Shown here in pieces: positions 12,230 to 23,767 of a stretch of 64,000 nt of DNA (positions are counted from its first letter, which is position 1; every line of letters starts with the position of its first letter). The stretch spans positions 377,287 through 441,286 of the forward strand of contig CAJNOJ010000011.1 in the NCBI GenBank assembly GCA_905250025.1, written 5' to 3'. The DNA comes from Adineta ricciae. Taxonomy: Eukaryota; Rotifera; Eurotatoria; Adinetida; Adinetidae. The notes beneath the pieces are model-generated. The model saw only the letters and a program-made list of their open reading frames with translations, did no database searches and was not told where the DNA came from. Made by a program: the position numbers and the translations under genes.

Positions 12230-14394
12230 TTATTTGATCGATTCCGGTGACCAGATTTTCAGTGTACGATCATAAGAAACAGTAGCGATCCATCGACCAT
12301 CGAGAGAAATGTCTGCAGACATGATTTTTTGTTCATGTCCGGTTGAGGAATACAATGCTGACCAAACAGGATGCATCCATAGTTTCACCGTATTATCATA
12401 GGAAACTGTGACTAGATAGTGACCTTCCGTACCTAAACAGACAAGATCAATCGATGCTGTGTATTGAACTATTTGATCAGTAAGACGTACGTTGAAATTT
12501 CACAGTGGACACTAAACTCTGATGAGCTGCGATGCTATAGGCATTTTTAGTTTGTCGTAGATCCCAGATTTTACATAGATTATCTTCTGCGCCAGTTGCA
12601 ATATGATACCTAATCGAAAGAAAGTTCATGAGAAAGACAAGCTTTTCAGTTAAACTAACCCATTAGGTGAGAAATCAATGGATAAAATTGGTTTCAAATG
12701 ACCTTCCAAGAACATAATACAACGGCCAGTTCGAAGATCCCACACGCGACCATAAGCATCCATTCCCCTGAAAAGAAGTAAATGATTAACCATTCAAAGC
12801 ATAAGTCTATATATTTGAAGAATTTATCGAATGATTACATACGCGGTTGCCGCTAGACTTCCATCACATTGAAACGCTAGATCATGTACTGCTTTGGAAT
12901 GTCCTTCTTGATGCAGAACTTCATCTTGCGTATCAAGATCCCATAGACGCCATGAATGATCATAACTGCATCGAAAATAATAAATAATATCGTATTGATC
13001 AAGACTTACAAGATGGCTTACCAAGCTGTACCGAGGAATCTTCCCGACGGATGAAATCTCACTTTTGATACACGAAATGGTGCGTGTCCTAAAAGAGATG
13101 ATCCTTGCACTTTCATCTGTGTGCAGATTGATTTATTACGAACCTTCGATTTCAGCAATGGGTTCATCACTTTCAAGATTCCATAATTTCACCGATCCAT
13201 CAAATGCGCTCGATGCCAAATTAATCACGCCTGGATCCTGCGTCAACGTCGATTGAGGGTGCCAACTAATACAGCAAGCGTCGATTGTATGGCCGCGTAA
13301 CGTACGTATGGGTCGACAATCCGGTACCGTCCAAAGTTTGCACAATCCACTCCTAAATCAGTTTTGGTTGGAACAAACATGTACGTAAACGAAAAGATTT
13401 GTTCTACCGAGAAGAAACAGCAAGCATTTGATCATTCGGACTGAATTCACAGTAAAACAATGGACGTGTGTCACCAACTTGACTGCAATGTAACGATGTA
13501 CCCTAGTTAGGAATGCTTGATCATAAGAAAATTTGATAGAGATGTCCACTTACTCGTAGACGACGGTAGAGTTCTTGAATTTTGGATGTTCGATGAACTT
13601 CAGGTATGGCAACATAATCTTTTAGTCGCTGAATGCGTTCCTTTGCTCGAGGTAACGAATATTGCGCGATCCAGTATCTCGCTACTTGTAACTCATCAGG
13701 ACCTTGATGATACCAGGTTGCTTCCTTAACAAAATGAGAAGAAAATATGAGAAGTTCACTTCAGTATCTTCTTACCTCTTTTGTAGTTTCGATTCTTCTG
13801 TCGTCTTCTTCCTTTTTACGTAGTTTTTGAGCGATTTCATCGTCGGACAGACGTGAAATCAAGTTTCGTAGACGTTCACGTCTCTCAGCAGGTCCTTCGC
13901 CAAACAAACCTAAATAGTAGCACTGCGATGTCTTTCAATATTAAATGCATCCGATATGTCTTACAGATAGGCTCTTCTAATCGACGTAGGTTCGCTTTGA
14001 CTTCAACATCGTCCGTTGAGACATGAATTTGTCGAGCCTAAGAACAATACATTCACTTCTTGTCTATCATAAATCCAACTGTTCTTCACTCACTCTTCGA
14101 CGTCGCTCAAATTCAGCAAGAAGTGCTCGTTGATCATCAGCAAGAGGTTGATCTTCCAATTTGATTGTTTCCGCTAAATAGAAACGTGAAAAAGAATTCG
14201 AATGCAAATCAGTCTACCTCAATATATAAATTCATCATACGTTCTCGACGTGTTGGAATCGTTGCTTGGTGGTGGTGGTCATATGCCTGTTTCGCTGCCG
14301 TTTGACTTAAAAGTTCACTATGTACATGCTCAGCATGATCAACTGTCGTTGTTGTACGTCGACTAGGCAACGTGAAAGAATCATCTTGCATCAT
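12230..14394 (-). CDS. PRPF4: U4/U6 small nuclear ribonucleoprotein Prp4 (WD40 repeats)
   Basis: Start at a double ATG (14394/14391); stop TAA at 12230. Order of parts: a charged N-terminus; the SFM/PRP4-like segment containing [15 protein letters not shown] (about 13950-13860); a helical linker; then seven WD40 repeats. Recognisable repeat motifs are [57 protein letters not shown] and a terminal [11 protein letters not shown]. Prp4 pairs with Prp3 on U4/U6 snRNA and is needed for tri-snRNP assembly. The ATG lies only 93 nt after the NUP93 stop and directly abuts a TTTCAG acceptor, suggesting processing from a shared transcript. Confidence 0.95.
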
Positions 14395-14396
14395 CT
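14395..14396 (-). other. Splice acceptor abutting the PRPF4 start codon (candidate trans-splice site)
   Basis: The minus strand reads TTTGATTTCAG and then directly the ATGATG of PRPF4. The upstream gene's stop is only 93 nt away, so there is little room for a separate promoter. Confidence 0.55.
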
Positions 14397-14487
14397 GAAA
14401 TCAAATTTGAAATCTAAAATAAATGTATATCATAATTTCTTTTTCCTAATCACAAAAAAGTGTTTTTTTTTCTCCTCTGTTCTTCTG

Positions 14488-17400
14488 TTAACAAGCATTT
14501 TTAATTCGACTGAAACATTCCATAAGTTGTACATGTACATGATTGTGAAGTTTGATTGGTAATAAACCAATAAAACGAAAGAGAACATCCGCTTGTCGTT
14601 TTAGTTCATCCAAAAGACCTTTCTTATTCGTACTGAGTATATGCGATGTTCGTTGATCGAATGAACTTGTTGCCGCAAGTAATAAATGTTGATTCGACGA
14701 ATTCGCTGATGATTTATATTCCACACTCGCCAATATTGACATTAATGTCAATGTAATCAGTATGATATCTGGATAACAATCGAGAATTTCCGTCGAATAG
14801 TAATTAATCGATTCGAGACATTGATCGATTTGTGTATGTGCAAATGGTAATAAGGAAAGTTTTTGAATAATCTCATAAGCACGTTCAAATTGTTGAGATT
14901 TGAAGAATTCGACGTAGACATAGATATCCAGGAGAGTGTATAGAGTGTTTGTTGTCCGATCAAATTCATTTTGTGTAGATGATAAACGAGAAGCGAATGA
15001 ACGTGCACTGGAGAGAATATTGCCTTCGGCAAGGGTATTCGAGGTAATCAGGGCCCGAATTGCTTCCGAAAGAAGACGATTGTAGATTGAACATGCTTGC
15101 CGTGTTTTCTAAAATGTATCTTTTGACAACAGCTTTGAAGATTTGCGTGAATTACCTTAGCACGATCATAGAGAATAGCTGCTAGTTCTAAATTACCATG
15201 TTTTTCAAGATAAAGACCAACATTTGCAGTAACAACACTGGTATCGATATCAAGATGATCAAGAATGCGAGCCTAATGTGGAAGATAGATATGAATAGCA
15301 AGTTAAAGAAATTCTGAGCTTACTTCAGTTGGGACACCTTGTCTATTCATGCCAAATAATCTTTCTAGTAGATTATCAAGGTCATTTTCATCTAATTTTA
15401 ATAGTAAAACAGCTAATGATTCAATAAAACAATTTTCTCCATCTTTTTGTCGAATCTGTTTGAGTAAATAGAAATAATTGACTATTTGCCAGAGCTCCGT
15501 ATCATATCGACATTTTTCCGTGTAACTTGTCAGCAAACGTTGATAATTTATCGATTTTAATGGATCTTCTACTGTTGATGTTGTTATTACTAAAACATGA
15601 ACGTGTAATTCGTGTAGATTTCTCGAGTAAACCTACACATTGGACTATTTGATTTCGATGCCGTGGAAAGTAATCGACTTTCATGAAGAAATATGCCGAT
15701 GTGAACAGCGTGACAACGAAATTGTTCGATTTGGTTCAACAGATCGATTGCTGTCTCGAATTGACCAGTCAGAAGCAAACACATAGCGAATTGTATTGGT
15801 TTCTCATTGAATGAACTTCGATTTGCACCTAATCACAAAGATTTTCCTCTTAAAAACATTTGCCTCAATCTTTTCTTACTTCCTTCATTGTAAACAAGTT
15901 TTTGTAGTTTGTTAAGTGACATTAAATCTTGATTGGGAAAGACTATTTGCGATAGACGAAGCCAGAGAAGATCATCGATCGAATTGATTATTAATTCATG
16001 CATGTTATTAACATCGTATGCCGAGAGAATGGATAGCACAACGCTAAAGCCCATGATAATGAATAGGGAAAACGATATAAAGATATGACTCACCTTTTAA
16101 ATGGATTTGTCGAATGTTCGCGATCGTAAACATCCTGAATTTTCAAACGAATCGTTGGATCGATTGATTGGTTATCATTTTTTATGTAATTTGTTAGCCA
16201 TTCGACTGCACTTGTTAAACTACAGGAGAAGATGATGATTTGCATGTTTAGAGGATTCGTATGCACTTACTGGCATCGTTTTGCTGCATTCAGTGCTGAT
16301 TGTAGGTCACCGGCGCGTAAACAATAGAAAATGATTGCCCAGACTGGCAAATCATCGATATTTCCATCCTATTCGAAGACAAATTAGAATCAATCTGACG
16401 AATTTCGTAGCCAAACTTACATCATCGATAATATGAACGATATTTGGATGTTTCTGTCGAATGTAACGAATAATTAATTTGTATACTGAACCTGGTTTAT
16501 GAAGATCATCATCTGACACAAGATTTATGAAAAGTTTAGATAATTGAACACGAAACCTAGATGAAATCCAACGAGCATATCTCGTATGACTAATTCTCAG
16601 CGAACTACTTACGAATATTCTAGATAACTTCGAGCAGCTATGACAATTGCCTGTTGAGATGGTAATGCTGTTCGCGTTAGCACATAATCACTTGGTAATT
16701 GGCTCATATAACGAACCACATCCCATAGATCAATAGCTGCCTGAAACAAAACCTTGTTTTCCTCGCAGATCTTCATTGAAAACTTTTACCTGAGGTTGAT
16801 TAGACGATTGAACAACATTAATAAACTCATCGATTAGATTTTGACGCGCTATTTTACCGACATTGTATAATGCAATCTAGTTTCACAAAAAATCAAACTC
16901 ATCTTTGCTTAGAAAAATTTCTTTCTACTTACGACTTTGGCATATGCAGCCTCGACGCTCGATAATCCTCTTGACAATGTTCTGGGCGTTTCAAATCGTT
17001 TAATCTAATCAATACGAAAACCATTCACCTGAATGCTTTCATTCTATAGGAGGTATTTTACCTGCATAGCATTGGCTTCATCTAGATAACTTTGATCATG
17101 TTTTGATACGCTTGATAGAATGAATTGCCGTTGCTTTTGCCAATTATTTTCCAAGACATAGTTACTATGACGAGTGATTTCATCATAGGTTTTATCTTCG
17201 ATCATTCTCAGCATCGATAGGAGAGTTTTCTCTCGTTCATGTTTGAGATTATCATTCAGATTCGTCGTAACTCTTCCATCAAACTGTGAATTGATTGTAT
17301 CGTCTCGTAGTTTCGGTACGGTGGTCTGTAAAGTTTTATCGATTTGTTCAAATTGATCTTGGATTCGTTGAACATTGATTCCAGTTGAAGTATTCAAAAA

Positions 17401-17661
17401 CGGTAATGTACTTAATTGATCGATATTGTTGATTAATTCCCGTTTGGTTTTCAAGGATGAACGTTGTCCTTCATCGACTAATTGATTCAAATTGCGATGT
17501 AATGAAAGTTGATTTGTAATTGGTGTCGATGCAACTGGTGGATTTTGTGTGACTGTGGTATTAACTGTTTGATTTAAAGGTGTTTGATAAGTTGTATTGG
17601 ACAAATTGGATGTCGATGGTGAACGTCCAATTCCTAAAAGCCAATTGAATGGACTTGTCAT
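14488..17661 (-). CDS. NUP93: Nuclear pore complex protein Nup93 (Nic96 family)
   Basis: ATG at 17661, stop at 14488, about 13 exons with short introns. The N-terminus (about residues 1-60) is Ser/Thr/Asn-rich and begins FNWLLGIGRSPS. A helical segment follows (NSQFDGRV...ERE; ARQIYIY-like region), then the long alpha-solenoid. Diagnostic stretches include LLTGQFETAIDLLNQIEQF and RCHAVHIGI near 15780-15690, a DD(L)LWLRLSQIVFP block near 15950, and the C-terminal helix bundle ending FIGLLPIKL near 14560. Nup93 is the scaffold linker of the inner ring. Head-to-head with the plus-strand coiled-coil gene (322 nt between ATGs) and tightly followed by PRPF4. Confidence 0.93.
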
Positions 17662-17983
17662 TGTAGATGAAAAGAAAAGTTTGTAGATGAAAATTTACCA
17701 CTACAACTTATGAAATGACAAAGAAGTGCAGATATCCAATCATGTTAAAACATGGTTCCCTCTATAGTCATTTTGAAATCCATTGGTTATTCTATGGAAG
17801 CACGGGGTATATGTATGAGCAGCGAAAGAGAAAAGAAAGAAAGAAAAGGTAGGTGATTATGATCAAAACATTTAGGTGATATTTTGCAACACGTGAATGT
17901 CATATGAGGATTTATCTGCGACATTTATAAATTGATATATTAAGGATGCGTTTGTTTCATTGTAGACGTTGACAAAAAAAAAG

Positions 17984-19682
17984 ATGTATGCAGCAAATGA
18001 TGATGAAGATTGGGTTTATCTACATCAAACTCCGCCCGTTCATACGGTAAGATCCTATTCATAGATGTTTTTATTCGTATTGAACGCTTTTCTGAACAGA
18101 TCTCTCGAGGACGAGTAAATCTCACGGAGCGTAGACGTGCAAATTCGTCATCGAGTAGTAGTATTACGAGTTGTTCATCTCAATCGAATCGAAGTGTTTC
18201 ATTATCGTCAATCTGTTCAACCGAGTAAGTCATGCGTCTTATCGAGCATGATGTATACACAATGAATTTTAGACTTGAACAAGCACAAAATGACGATCAT
18301 ACAATCAATAATAATGTATTGCCAACATCTATTAACAATCAGTTGGATCATTCAGCGCTTGAACAGGAAAATTCTCTGTTAGAATCAACGAATATTGAAG
18401 AGACAGTATTATTTCTTCGTCATGAACAAGCTACGCAAACTAGTTCTGATACGGTAGAAGTTCAAACTCAATCAAGGTACGAACAAAAACGTCGTTATAA
18501 ATAAAAAGTCATCCGATGCGTTTGATTTTAGTCAAACCTTGCCATTCACACACAGTATTGTTTATAACAGTAAACCACAACGACGGTGTTCGACTGGTGT
18601 GCTTACTCAACGAACAGATTTTCGTCGAGCTAACCCGCCGCGTCGATCATCGCAACGTTTCGATTCCAATGACACATTCATATCTTGTACGTGTATTATG
18701 GTTCTTTTGATATTCTCATTTATTCTCGGACAAATCGTTGCTCAATGGGGTACATTTCTTTTGTATTCGTTCATTCACATACATTTGTTCTTTTCTTCTA
18801 ACAGATCAGTCGACGATGAAGCGAATTTCGAAGGAACTCGACAGAACTAATCAACGTTTAAACGAAGTTCAAGATATTCCAATTGAAAACATCGAAGAAA
18901 AACTGACTAAACAAGTAAGATATTACGTCGCTGAAAAATTCTATTACATTTCATTGTTACATAGTTGGAAGACAAACTCCAGAATTTAGTCAATCAACAA
19001 TTAGCTTGGCATGATTATGAGAGAAATACTTTTGTTAGACAAATACGTGAACTTCGACAAGTTCTCAATATGACCCAACAGAACTTAACCAATAAAATTT
19101 ATCGAGTAATTATTGCGAAGAGAATTCTCTCACCTAAGTGTTTATTGCTTTAGCTGACGAAAGAAAATGATCGATTACAAGAACGAATTAAATCATTAGA
19201 ACATCGAACAGAGAAAAAACATCCGCAAGTACTCGTGAAAGACAATACTAAAGTAAGTCATACGACAGATTTCTTTTCGAAGCTCTCGATTGCCTTGATT
19301 TAGTGTGGTAATACATCAGGCTCAACGTTAGATAGATTCGTATCAAATGTATTCAAACAGACAATATCTATCGCGACAAACACGTCCATGAATTTCTCAG
19401 GTTTTTTTGAGCATTTAAGTGCGTCGGTTACTAATTTAGTCGATTCGCGGTATGAATACATGAATATAAGTAAAGAAGTACTGGGACGTGCGTCAACAGC
19501 TGAAAAAGTTCAAATATCGCTTCGTCAGAGCGTCGAAAGTCTTTCGTCATCGTTTCGCAAAGCCAGATCGACTTATTCTTCATGGCGTAAATTACACGTC
19601 CAGCATCGAGAGCCTTATCCATGGGGATGGCCGTGCCGATACGATGAACACCGTTGTTATTCGAAATTCGAATCTTCGATGA
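17984..19682 (+). CDS. Single-pass coiled-coil membrane protein with an N-terminal LIR motif; possibly CCPG1-like
   Basis: ATG at 17984. Exon 1 encodes a short acidic start ending DDEDWVYLHQTPP, an Atg8-family interaction (LIR) pattern: acidic residues before W-x-x-L. Next come a Ser-rich stretch, a polar region of about 130 residues and one hydrophobic helix, CTCIMVLLIFSFILGQIVAQ (about 18680-18745). After it lies a heptad-rich coiled coil (about 18800-19250). The last exon is ambiguous: a 71-nt intron ending GAATATAAG gives a basic tail (WDVRQQLKKFKYRF) with stop at 19682, while reading through gives a stop at 19732. Architecture and order resemble the ER-phagy receptor CCPG1, but overall identity looks low. 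Confidence 0.55.
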
Positions 19683-20028
19683 ATAAAATCCGTTCGATGA
19701 AGAACTGGATGATCAAAATGTTCCGAGCATAATCTGTGACGCATTCTCATTTGTAACGAAAACAAAACGCGACAAACATAAGTAATTGATTTTTGTGTAT
19801 ATATAAGTTAACTCATTTTGACATTCCCATTTTTTTTAATCTTTTCTCATTTTCTATGTATGAATTTTGTACAATTTTTCTTAAATTATATTGTAACTTC
19901 TAGATAAAGATAAATAAGACCAATTCCTCTTATCAAATATTGAATCATTTGCATATGATATGAATTGACGTGTGAAGAGTACTTGAGCGAAGTGTAGTTC
20001 AACAAACGGATAATCTTTTTTTTTCTAG

Positions 20029-20030
20029 AT
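20029..20030 (+). other. Splice acceptor in the 5' leader of SEPSECS
   Basis: A CTTTTTTTTTCTAG tract ends 15 nt before the SEPSECS ATG, 300 nt after the preceding stop. It is either a 5'-UTR intron end or a trans-splice acceptor. Confidence 0.4.
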
Positions 20031-20045
20031 TACAGTCTGTAGAGA

Positions 20046-21564
20046 ATGAATGACGATGCATTGAAGTATGCCGAACGTCTCGTGCCACGTTCGTACATTG
20101 ATCTCGCTCGACAAGCGCGTCGTTCGTATGAACAACAGATTCGACTGATAGTTGAACACCGAAAACTACCTGAGCAATCATTGGACGAAAATATCATTGA
20201 GCAATGGTTAGATGAAATAGCGCAGATGGATTCGAATAATTTTCAAGGAAATATCGGTGTAGGAGAACGAGAAGGTAATTGATTAGTGAATCATCTATCG
20301 GTCAGAAAGAATTGCGATTGTAGGTCGAATCTATTCGTCACTTGTCGCTCGTCGTCATGCTCTACTTTCGCATGGTATTGGACGGTCCGGTGATATCAAT
20401 GCGGTTCAACCTAAAGCAGCCGGTTCGTCACTATTGAATAAACTGACCAATGAGCTCGTTCTCGATGCTATTCATATTCTTGGTCTACGAACAGTGACAC
20501 ATGCACTAGTCATTCCAATGGCGACCGGTAGGAGTTTGGTGAGTTCGTCCGTATCTCACATATCTGTCTGGATTTTTTTCTTTTCGTTAGGTATGACCAT
20601 GACGTTGTGTTTTCTCGTGCTGAAAAAGCAACGGCCCAACTCTCGTTATGTGCTCTGGTCACGTATTGATCAAAAGAGTTGCTTTAAATCGATCTTAACA
20701 GCAAATCTGGAACCAATCGTCATTGAACAGACAGAAACTGACTGTTATCTCCAAACAAACGTTTCCGAATTTGAAAAACAGATTCAACAATTGAATCCGG
20801 AAGAGATCTGCTGTATCGTATCAACAACAAGCTGTTTTGCACCACGTGCTATCGACAATATTCAACGTCTCAGTCAACTATGTCTCACTCATTCCATCCC
20901 ACATGTCGTCAATAATGCCTACGGTTTGCAATCAACGAAGATTGTCCATGAAATTGAACAGAGTAAACGCTCAAATGGTCGAATTGATTATATTGTTCAA
21001 AGTACGGATAAGAATTTCCTTGTCCCTGTCGGTGGTTCAATTGTGCTAACATATGATTCTCAATCATTCGATCGACTTTCTCATGCTTATCCTGGTCGAG
21101 CTTCGATTACACCAACGATGGATATGTTTATTACACTCTTATCCATGGGGAAAAACGGTTTACTTGAGTTGGTTCAGAAGCGCAAAGTTTTATTTACACT
21201 TTTCTTTGATAAACTCTCGCAATGGGCACTAGAAAATAACGAAAGTATACTTTCATCAAAGCAATTCAGTCCGATATCAATTGCGATATCATTAAAACAT
21301 CTACCAAATGAGCGTTTGACTGAACTCGGTTCGAAATTATTCACACGACGAATATCCGGTGCTCGAGTGGTGAAATTAGGTACAAAACAGAAGATTGAAT
21401 CGTATGAATTCACCAACTACGGTGCGCACTCATCGAGTGTTCAATATTCGTATTTAACAGTGGCGGCAGCAATTGGTATTGAAGAAAGTGATATCGACAT
21501 ATTTATGAAGAAGTTTAACGATGTTTATCAAAAACTACGACGCAACGAAACACTTGATGATTGA
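20046..21564 (+). CDS. SEPSECS: O-phosphoseryl-tRNA(Sec) selenium transferase
   Basis: Three exons: 20046 to about 20274, about 20324-20527 and 20591-21564. The PLP enzyme converts O-phosphoseryl-tRNA(Sec) to selenocysteinyl-tRNA using selenophosphate. Family blocks are intact: GVGEREGR, SHGIGRSGDINAVQPKAAGS (phosphate-binding loop with the catalytic Arg/Gln residues), PMATGMTMTLCFL across intron 2, SRIDQKSCFKS, STTSCFAPR and the PLP lysine in STDKNFLVPVGGS. The C-terminus has LFTRRISGARVV. Intron 2 is 63 nt, a multiple of three with no in-frame stop, so its retention would add 21 residues. Presence implies that this animal makes selenoproteins. Head of gene is 20046 ATG (MNDDALKYAERL), matching the tetramerisation helix start. 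Confidence 0.96.
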
Positions 21565-21850
21565 GAAGATTTTATTTCGTTTTTATGTTTTAGTTAATCA
21601 TGAGATCGATCATAAATAGTCTAAAACAATCGTAAAAGACTGTGAGATTTATGAAAAGAAAATAAAACGAGAAATCTGAAGTGAATTGTAAAATAATGGG
21701 ATTAAAAGTCATCGAGAATTGTACATAGAGATTTGATGATTAATTCGTTTCATTTCGCTGCAGCAAGTTTCTTGTTTTATTTTTCAAAAGTACGTTGGGA
21801 ATACATAAAAATTCTTTTGAAAAGAAGTTCGAAAAAGATAAGATTTGAGT

Positions 21851-22860
21851 TTATGATGATTCTTTGATTTTGTTTAAAATCCATGAACTGAAGTAACGAA
21901 CATCAGCATAGATGTCTGGACTTGGTTTTGAAAATGAGCAATCTACTGTGCCCGACATAATACCTACTTGCTCAAGGTATTTTTGTCCACTAGCAGTAGT
22001 ACGTTCACGAACAAGTGGACCACCACTGTCACCGAAGCCTATTTTTCAAGAGTTCGAACGAGATTGTGATGTGAATGATTAGAAGTGATCTACTTACAGA
22101 CTCCCTTGTTTGGTGCATAGGCACACAATTTTGATTTGTCTTGAATAAAGAAGAGAGTGTAGGTCAATCGTCGGCAGTCAGAATTTTGAGCATCAACACA
22201 TTGAAGACCGACTTGATTGAGTTCGGTTGGTCGTGATGGACCGGTAATGTTTTTGTTGCTAGTAAACGCACCCCAGCCACTTGCTATGTATCAAATGTAT
22301 GAAAATGAGTAAGCAAAAAAGAGAAAAGGATCTATTTCCTTACCGACAACAGGAGTACCAACTGCGCAAGCAGGTGCTGATGAAGGTGGTAAACAAATGA
22401 GACCGGTTTTGACATTATCAATGACGACTGGTGTTTGTAAACGAATGATGGCAATATCATTTGCAAGTGATTGACTGTTGTAGGATTCGTGTCGGAAGTA
22501 CTCTCGTGCTGGAATACCGGCTGATGGTGTCAGAAGAGACGATGTAAATTCGTGAATACCAGGATAGACACGAATGTCTTTCGCTTCGTTTCCGGCAACA
22601 CAGTGAGCAGCTGTAAGAGCATGTGTTGGTTTGATAAGACTGGCACCACAATAGTACTTAGCCGTTCCATTTGGAAAGAATCCAACTAACAGGAGCTGAT
22701 ATGGTCGAGAGTGTGGAATAGCTGTTTCACCGTTGACGATACGCGAAGGAGGCTTCGGCGCAATTGATGAAACACCACAAACACCGGGTTCAGGAAGATC
22801 TTGAGTATTTCCCAGTGTCATAACAATGGCTAAAGCTATTGCTATGAAAATAGTTTTCAT
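21851..22860 (-). CDS. Secreted trypsin-fold (S1) serine protease with a non-trypsin S1 pocket
   Basis: Three exons with short introns. Signal peptide of about 20 residues (MKTIFIAIALAIVMTLGNTQ), a propeptide with one Cys, activation site R-IVNGE, then the chymotrypsin fold. The triad is visible: TAAHC (His), NDIAIIRL (Asp) and FGDSGGP (Ser). Exon 3 begins two bases before the Phe codon. The residue six before the catalytic Ser is Gly (KGVC-FGDSGGP), where trypsin has Asp, so cleavage after Arg/Lys is not expected; chymotrypsin- or elastase-like preference is the inference. The propeptide Cys suggests a disulfide-tethered activation peptide as in chymotrypsinogen. Stop at 21851. Likely digestive or extracellular. 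Confidence 0.93.
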
Positions 22861-23767
22861 GATTGATGTATTGTCGAGGCAAACGAGGAAAGTATCAGAA
22901 GACTGTGCGTTTGCTTCTCAGTTGCTCCGATATTACTGCTAGTTTGATGAAATGTAACTTCCTTTTATACCTTCAACTTTGGCAACATTGCAAAGAACAT
23001 CATAAAAAATACCTTATTTTGATGAGATTATTGCTTCGGAAGATAACAGTGGATTAGTCAACAAATGCATTATAAAAAAATACTTGTATCATTTGATGAT
23101 GATAGATTATAAAAAGTTTACGAGATTCTAGAAGAATTTGGCTATTTTATAGCTATATTTTTGCTGGAAAAAAAGCTCGCTTATCTCATCCAAATTTTGA
23201 CCCTTATCACGAGTAATACTCTTCGATCCGTAATGACCCTGCTGTAAGACAAGAACGGTTATCGAAAAATTTATGCTTTAATTTTATGAAAGGAACAAGC
23301 TGTTAAAGGTATATGAGTTCATTCTTCTCACTACTATTGCGGAGTTAATTGTACAAGATCTCTTTGTACTCAAAATCCATAGATAACAAAGTTTTTATTA
23401 TACATTTCATTGTATCAGCAAAGAGTGAACTGCATTCATCATGGTAACACAAAGACAAGAGACTTTCGAAACTTGGACGATTCCTGATCGAAAATATCAG
23501 CCAATGATGCAATGTTTCCTGTAGAAGAGATTTTTCAACATGGTGAACTAAATGATGGAAACAAGACGATCGTTTTACGTTTATTTGTTCTGCAAAAAAA
23601 TATTTATTTCGTTTTTGAATTTATCACAAAATACCGTTTGCATTGGAAAATATAACCGAAATCTGACTACAGAACAAAATTATTCAAAAAAAAATACAAG
23701 AGAAAGAGCTGCTTAAAATCAAATAGATATCACGTCTATGTTTATATCTTTGGTCAACAACATCAGG
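22861..23767. other. Intergenic, no gene seen
   Basis: 907 nt between the protease start and the stop of the Neuralized-like gene, both on the minus strand. AT-rich, with only short chance ORFs. The protease promoter should be at the low-coordinate end. Confidence 0.6.
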
